Of a stretch of DNA of 64,000 nt, positions 59,009-64,000 are shown piece by piece. The DNA comes from a virus. A model generated the notes under the pieces. That model was not told the DNA's origin. It was given only the letters and a program-made list of their open reading frames with translations, and searched no databases. The stretch spans positions 124,001 through 188,000 of the IMG/VR virus record IMGVR_UViG_3300029914_000002; one strand, written 5' to 3'. Position numbers and translations under genes: made by a program. Every line of letters begins with the position of its first letter. Position 1 is the stretch's first letter.

Positions 59009-59569
59009 TTATTTAAATGAATCAAATTTCATTATACTGGAAACTACTTTTTCTTCTTTTTTAGATTTTTCTGTTTCTTCATCAACATCTTCTTCAACAA
59101 TTTCTATTTTTTTCTCAAAAGCTGCTTCCAATTTTGAGATTGTGTCATTTTTCTCGACTACTTTTTCAACTTTTTTTTCAACTTTTTTTTCAACAATTGG
59201 TTTATTTTCAAATTTTGTTTCTGATACAGATATTCTTGGTTTATTTGAAGGTTTTTGAATTTCAGATACCATTTCTTCTATTTTAATAGAAGCTTTACTT
59301 TTTATTTCAAAATTATCTTGCCACACTGGAAAATATAAATCTTCTGATATAATTTCAAATTTTATTTTTCCATTATCACCTTTTTCATATAGACTCAATT
59401 TAGGAATTTCAAATCTACAAATATCATTTTCAATCTTACCTATTAAAAGAACATTTTTATTTTCTTTTGTCATTAATATTAATCTTGGCTCAACATCATT
59501 TACGTTAATGCCATCACTATTTATTTTAAATTTTAAAATATCATTCTCTTTATTGTTAAATAAATCCAT
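59009..59569 (-). CDS. acidic/basic tailed head-core-like protein
   Basis: 186 residues. A strand-rich N-terminal domain (to about 100), then a low-complexity Glu/Lys/Val region (V-E-K-K-V-E-K-K-V-E-K-V-V-E-K) and a short end S-S-I-M-K-F-D-S-F-K. The ending resembles the tag motifs and could be a docking peptide. Composition would suit a scaffold or prohead core protein, but this is only inference. Confidence 0.58.
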   Translation of the reverse strand: MDLFNNKENDILKFKINSDGINVNDVEPRLILMTKENKNVLLIGKIENDICRFEIPKLSLYEKGDNGKIKFEIISEDLYFPVWQDNFEIKSKASIKIEEMVSEIQKPSNKPRISVSETKFENKPIVEKKVEKKVEKVVEKNDTISKLEAAFEKKIEIVEEDVDEETEKSKKEEKVVSSIMKFDSFK

Positions 59570-59642
59570 ATTAATTATTTATTTTTTATATTCTATATAT
59601 TAATAAAAAAATATAGAATTATATATTAAAATTTTGATCTTC

Positions 59643-59665
59643 TTTTTTTAATATATAATAAAAAA
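59643..59665 (+). promoter_or_regulatory. candidate phage late promoter
   Basis: TTTTTTTAATATATAATAAA, before the first tail-fibre gene at 59675. Confidence 0.45.
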
Positions 59666-59674
59666 TTAAGTTTA

Positions 59675-61033
59675 ATGTCAACTGGAGTAATACTTCCAAA
59701 TAATTCGTTAATAGCAGATTTGACCAGTAAATATTGGCTTTATTTTTCAGATAATTTTGGAAGTATAAATGCTACACTTATTAATGATTCTAATGGACAT
59801 CCAATAACAGGATATATATCTGGAAGAACCTCAATTTATTATGATTTTGATTATTCTGGTAATACTCAAGAAGGTAGAATACCAAACACTGATGTAGATT
59901 TTACTGCTGTTGCCATTGGGCAAAATATCGCTAGATATTCTATAATTAAAGGTGTAATCACAAGTGGTTTAACAAATATAATTTTAACTTCGGATACAGA
60001 TTGGAATTATTCTGGTAATACTCAAGGAACAAGTGGCACATCAGGAATAGATGGAGAAAATGGTACATCAGGAGCTTCTGGTAGTGAAACTCTTGAACTT
60101 ACAATTACTGGAGTTCAAGATGGTATAAATAAGAATTTTATATTATCTAGCGGAGTCAGTTATATCCACATGTTTTATGTTGATGGTCAATTACAAACAT
60201 ATAATAACGATTATTATGTTTCTGGATTAACTTTAACATTTATTAAAATACCACCTAAAGAAAGTGATATTTTAAGATTATTCATCACACAGCATGGCGG
60301 TGTTTTTGGTACATCAGGAACAGATGGAACATCAGGAACAGATGGAACATCAGGAGCTTCTGGTAGTGAGTCTCTTGAAATTACAATTACTGGAATTCAA
60401 GATGGTATAAATAAGAATTTTATATCATCAAGTGGTATTAGTGAAAATCATATGTTTTATGTTGATGGTCAATTACAAACATATAATAACGATTATTATG
60501 TTTCTGGATTAACTTTAACATTTATTAAAAATCCTCCTAAAGAGAGTGATATTTTAAGATTGTTTATTACTCAGCATGGCGGTGTTTTTGGTACATCAGG
60601 AACAAACGGTACAAGCGGATCATCAGGGTCATCAGGTAGTTCAGGGTCATCAGGTAGTTCAGGTTCATCAGGTAGTTCTGGAACAAATGGTACATCAGGT
60701 ATAAATGGAGATATTATAAACGAAATTGATATTTCTGGAATTCAAGATGGAGTAAATAAAAATTTTATATTATCAAATGAAATTGTAAGTGAAAATCATA
60801 TGTTTTATGTAGATGGACAATTACAAACATATAATAATGACTATTATATCTCTGGATTAACTTTAACATTTATTAAAATTCCGCCTAAATATAATTATAT
60901 TTTAAGATTGTTTGGTAGTATAGGCACAAATTATCATAATGGAATTACTATTAATCAAAATATTGTTGTTGATAATTATGGAACAATAAAAACATTAAAT
61001 ATTGTTAATGGTTTGATAATATCAATAACATAA
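59675..61033 (+). CDS. collagen-like tail fibre with three repeated domains
   Basis: 452 residues. An N-terminal head domain (to ~110), then three copies of a ~75-residue domain starting near residues 138, 232 and 349 (I-T-G-x-Q-D-G-I-N-K-N-F ... M-F-Y-V-D-G-Q-L-Q-T-Y-N-N-D-Y-Y-V-S-G-L). Copies are separated by collagen-like G-T-S-G / G-S-S-G repeats, the longest (about 309-345) mostly G-S-S. The first two copies are nearly identical in DNA, so the gene is built by recent duplication. Forms a trimeric fibre; likely contacts host surface. Confidence 0.88.
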   Translation: MSTGVILPNNSLIADLTSKYWLYFSDNFGSINATLINDSNGHPITGYISGRTSIYYDFDYSGNTQEGRIPNTDVDFTAVAIGQNIARYSIIKGVITSGLTNIILTSDTDWNYSGNTQGTSGTSGIDGENGTSGASGSETLELTITGVQDGINKNFILSSGVSYIHMFYVDGQLQTYNNDYYVSGLTLTFIKIPPKESDILRLFITQHGGVFGTSGTDGTSGTDGTSGASGSESLEITITGIQDGINKNFISSSGISENHMFYVDGQLQTYNNDYYVSGLTLTFIKNPPKESDILRLFITQHGGVFGTSGTNGTSGSSGSSGSSGSSGSSGSSGSSGTNGTSGINGDIINEIDISGIQDGVNKNFILSNEIVSENHMFYVDGQLQTYNNDYYISGLTLTFIKIPPKYNYILRLFGSIGTNYHNGITINQNIVVDNYGTIKTLNIVNGLIISIT

Positions 61034-61081
61034 ATTATCAATAACATAAATTATCAATAACATAAATTATCAATAACATAA
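61021..61081 (+). repeat. tandem 16-nt repeat over the fibre stop codon
   Basis: ATTATCAATAACATAA repeated three times in full after a 13-nt partial copy. The first copy contains the TAA stop of the upstream fibre gene, so the repeat adds multiple in-register stops. Confidence 0.92.
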
Positions 61082-61103
61082 TTTTATATATAATATAAAT
61101 AAA
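61082..61103 (+). promoter_or_regulatory. candidate phage late promoter
   Basis: TTTTATATATAATATAAATA, 16 nt before the second fibre gene; it also contains TATAAATA, the T4 late-promoter octamer. Confidence 0.48.
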
Positions 61104-61118
61104 AATAAATTAAAAATA

Positions 61119-64000
61119 ATGAGTACAAGATTAGATGCGAATGATAGATTAAAAGGATTAAGTTTTAAAAAACCTTGTATCGTTGCGACATTAGAAAATG
61201 TAAATTTAACAGGGTCAACTAATGTAATTGATGGAGTATCTTTAAATTTAAATGATAGAATATTAGTCATAAATCAGATAGATCAGATAGATAATGGTAT
61301 TTATATTGTTTCAAATGTTGGTACAGGTTCTGATGGCGTTTTATTACGAGCAAATGATTTTTCTACAAGTGATGATATATTTGCTGGAATTAACATTTAT
61401 ATTTTATCAGGAGATACATATAATGATAGTTATTTCATATTAAATACCGAAAATCCTATATTAGATATTACTCCGTTATTTTTCTCTAATAAAAAAATGT
61501 TAGATACTCAAAATGTAAGTAATAATCAAGTATTATTATATAATAATAATTCAATAATTGGTTATACAGGACTAACATATGATGGTAATACATTAGATAT
61601 AAATGGTAATGTTAATATAACAGGTAATACAACAGTAATTGGAAATATTATTTCAAATACAATATCTGTAACAGGAGGAACTTCAACTCAATTTTTAAAA
61701 GCTGATGGATCTATTGATTCAACATCATATACTGATTTTAATTTATTTACTGGTGAAACATTTGATAGAATAAGTGGTGATACATATTTGAATAATTTAT
61801 TAACAGGTGAAACATTTGATAGATTATCAGGTGATACATTTTTAAATGAATTATTAACAGGTGAAACATTTGATAGAATTTCAGGAGATACATTTTTAAC
61901 TGAATTATTAACTGGTGAAACATTTGATAGAATTTCTGGAGACACAGTATTAAATGATTTAATTACAGGATTAACTTCAACAGTTAATAATAATTATAAT
62001 TTATTAACAGGTGAAACATTTAATAGAATAAGTGGAGATACAGTATTAAATGATTTAATTGAAGAGTTATCAATAAATGCTCAAAATCAAATGAATAATG
62101 AAATTAATAATAGAATTTCAGGAGATACATTATTGAATAATTTACTAACTGGTGAAACATTTGATAGAATAAGCGGAGACACTTTTTTAAATGAATTATT
62201 AACAGGTGAAACATTTGATAGAATAAGCGGAGACACAATATTAAATAATTTAATTACTGGATTGACATCAACAGTTACGGATAATTATAATTTATTAACA
62301 GGTGAAACATTTAATAGAATTTCAGGAGACACATTTTTAAATAATTTAATTACAGGATTAACACAGAATATTATAAATAATTATGTACCTTATACTGGAT
62401 CTACATCAAATATAGACTTAGGATATAATAATTTAACAGCTAGTTCAATTATTAAATCTGGTGGTACATCTAATCAATTTTTAAAGGCTGATGGAACTAT
62501 TGATATAACTACATATTCAAATACTGGTCATAGTCATTATCAATTATTTCAACCAAATGGTACAACTCCTTTTGTCTATACAGATAATGGTGGGTCATTT
62601 CATATTGATGGAAATATTATTCAATCAGGATCAACATATGAAACTCATACAGAACAAATATACACTACTAAAGATTATATTTATTTGAGAAGTGGAGCAA
62701 CTTCTGGATTACCTGATGGACAATATGCAGGATTTACAGCTAAATTATATGACGGATCTAATGATGGTCAATTAGTCTTTGATAATAAAGGCTTTGCAAG
62801 AGTTGGAGACGTAGGTAGTTTATTGAAATTAGCAGCTATTCAAGAAACACCTACAGATACACAATTTACTTACTATGATGCTGCAACTTATTCATTAAAA
62901 ACACGTGCTTTTTTAAGTGGTGATATTACAACGGCTTTAGGATTTACTCCTTATAACGCAACTAACCCATCTAATTATATAACAATTGGATCAGTTCCTG
63001 TTGTAGCTACAACAACTCCTTTAATAAATGGAATTGCTGCAATTGGAGCAAGTGGTAAATGGGCTGATGGAGCACATGTTCATCCAGTTGATACTTCAAG
63101 ACAAGTTGCATTAAGCGGAACTGGATTTGTAAAAAGCACATCAGGAACTATTAGTTATGACACTTCTACTTATATTCCAGTCACAGGAAATACAAATACA
63201 ATAAACTTAGGTGTTAATAATTTAACAGTAGATACAAATACTCTGTTTGTTGATTCTGTTCATCACTATTTAGGTATTACTACAAATAATCCTAATGCGT
63301 CAGTTGATATTGGAGGTTTTGGTACACCTTCTGATTATGGAGGAGGAACTGGTACGGCTAAAGTTTTAATTGCTGATAACGCGACAGGGTCATCTGGTGT
63401 TCAAATGTATAATTCTAATTCAGGAACAGCCTCTGATTTTAGATTTGCCATTTTTAATAATAATAAAAATGAATATATGGCATTTTCAACGCCAGCCGAT
63501 ACTAATACTAATACTTTATTTGGATTTGCAAGAAGTACATCTAATTATTTATTTAATAATTTAAATGGAGTAGGTGGCACTCTTAGAAATTTAACTATTG
63601 GTACGGTTGGAAGTTCTGACCTTATATTTGGAACTAACAATGTAGAAAATTTAAGAATAAAATCTGGAGGTAATGTCGGGATTGGAACTACTACTCCAGG
63701 AACGTTATTAGAAATAAGTAACTCTGCAAATATATCTATTAATTCAATTTTAAGGATTAGAGACATTAATACTGGTGGTTCATATTTTGATATCGGTTCT
63801 GCTAATGGTAGTAGTGGATTATTCATTAATCAAGGCTCTACTAAGATAATGCAAATTAGAAGTAGTGGAAATGTAGGATTTGGAACTTCATCAACCCCTA
63901 ACGCAAGATTTAATATTTATAAAAGTGGAATAATTGATTATTTCAATATTACAAGTTCAGTTGATGGTGATGTGATGGTTATCTTAAATAATGGCAACGT
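61119..64000 (+). CDS. large repetitive tail fibre, continues off right edge
   Basis: Open frame from ATG 61119 to the window end (at least 960 residues), so partial. N-terminus D-R-L-K-G-L-S-F-K-K-P-C-I-V-A-T is a common phage fibre start. Residues about 208-405 hold eight copies of T-G-E-T-F-D/N-R-I-S-G-D-T-x-L-N, encoded by repeats of about 60 nt. Later parts show fibre modules: G-T-S-N-Q-F-L-K-A-D-G, H-S-H-Y, T-A-L-G-F-T-P-Y, and G-N-V-G-I-G-T-T-T-P, which usually precede an S74 intramolecular chaperone expected beyond the edge. Receptor binding is the likely role. Confidence 0.88.
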   Translation, partial: MSTRLDANDRLKGLSFKKPCIVATLENVNLTGSTNVIDGVSLNLNDRILVINQIDQIDNGIYIVSNVGTGSDGVLLRANDFSTSDDIFAGINIYILSGDTYNDSYFILNTENPILDITPLFFSNKKMLDTQNVSNNQVLLYNNNSIIGYTGLTYDGNTLDINGNVNITGNTTVIGNIISNTISVTGGTSTQFLKADGSIDSTSYTDFNLFTGETFDRISGDTYLNNLLTGETFDRLSGDTFLNELLTGETFDRISGDTFLTELLTGETFDRISGDTVLNDLITGLTSTVNNNYNLLTGETFNRISGDTVLNDLIEELSINAQNQMNNEINNRISGDTLLNNLLTGETFDRISGDTFLNELLTGETFDRISGDTILNNLITGLTSTVTDNYNLLTGETFNRISGDTFLNNLITGLTQNIINNYVPYTGSTSNIDLGYNNLTASSIIKSGGTSNQFLKADGTIDITTYSNTGHSHYQLFQPNGTTPFVYTDNGGSFHIDGNIIQSGSTYETHTEQIYTTKDYIYLRSGATSGLPDGQYAGFTAKLYDGSNDGQLVFDNKGFARVGDVGSLLKLAAIQETPTDTQFTYYDAATYSLKTRAFLSGDITTALGFTPYNATNPSNYITIGSVPVVATTTPLINGIAAIGASGKWADGAHVHPVDTSRQVALSGTGFVKSTSGTISYDTSTYIPVTGNTNTINLGVNNLTVDTNTLFVDSVHHYLGITTNNPNASVDIGGFGTPSDYGGGTGTAKVLIADNATGSSGVQMYNSNSGTASDFRFAIFNNNKNEYMAFSTPADTNTNTLFGFARSTSNYLFNNLNGVGGTLRNLTIGTVGSSDLIFGTNNVENLRIKSGGNVGIGTTTPGTLLEISNSANISINSILRIRDINTGGSYFDIGSANGSSGLFINQGSTKIMQIRSSGNVGFGTSSTPNARFNIYKSGIIDYFNITSSVDGDVMVILNNGN

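Noticed and set aside
61688-61945. Minus-strand repetitive ORF (N-V-S-P-V-N repeats)
   Set aside because: It is the antisense reading of the T-G-E-T-F-D-R-I-S-G-D-T fibre repeats; repeats keep both strands open.
63545-63826. Minus-strand 93-residue Pro/Leu-rich ORF
   Set aside because: Antisense of the tail-fibre gene that runs through this region.

Overview
The window is AT-rich, gene-dense DNA from a large tailed dsDNA bacteriophage, most likely a T4-like 'huge' phage infecting a member of the Bacteroidota. The phage assignment rests on UvsY- and UvsW-like recombination genes lying close together, several large virion proteins, collagen-like tail fibres, an M15 endolysin, homing endonucleases, ThyA and Dam. 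Many proteins also start with a peptide resembling the T4 capsid-targeting sequence (M-K-x-[FIL]-x-x-[FY]-x-x-E). The host inference rests on a Bacteroidota-type OmpA-like outer-membrane protein and on -7 boxes of the form TATCTTTG, some with TTTG 18-20 nt upstream. No tRNA or rRNA gene was recognised.

Layout. 1-4.3 kb: a CRISPR array (24 repeats visible, running off the left edge) followed by cas6, a Cas5-like and a Cas7-like gene; no cas1/2/3/8 lies in the window. 4.4-8.3 kb: fifteen tandem, overlapping paralogues of a ~90-residue small protein on the minus strand. 8.5-13.8 kb: ribbon-helix-helix genes, a frameshifted GIY-YIG endonuclease, a DinG/XPD-like helicase, and relatives of the tandem family on the plus strand. 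13.8-22.7 kb: small accessory and membrane genes, a TnpB element that interrupts a small gene, an OmpA-like protein, a Ser-rich membrane-anchored protein and a homing endonuclease. 22.8-28.2 kb: glycosyltransferase, Dam, ThyA and a pair of ADP-ribosyltransferase-like genes. 28.2-33.4 kb: short genes carrying capsid-targeting-like tags. 33.5-42 kb: two very large virion proteins, further structural genes and UvsY. 42-52 kb: UvsW, a second homing endonuclease, endolysin, more tagged genes, and an IS607 element inserted into a tagged GNAT gene. 52-64 kb: large structural proteins and two tail-fibre genes, the last running off the right edge.

Two sequence-wide patterns stand out. First, many late small proteins combine a T4-like N-terminal capsid-targeting peptide with a C-terminal K-F-N-[LI] tail, suggesting packaged 'ejected' proteins marked at both ends. 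Second, many otherwise unrelated small proteins from early-looking clusters end in R-K-x-K-L-x-x-[IL]. Both IS-type elements can be removed in silico to restore the interrupted reading frames exactly, so they are recent insertions with base-precise ends.

All functional calls come from reading motifs by eye; no database or structure search was run.
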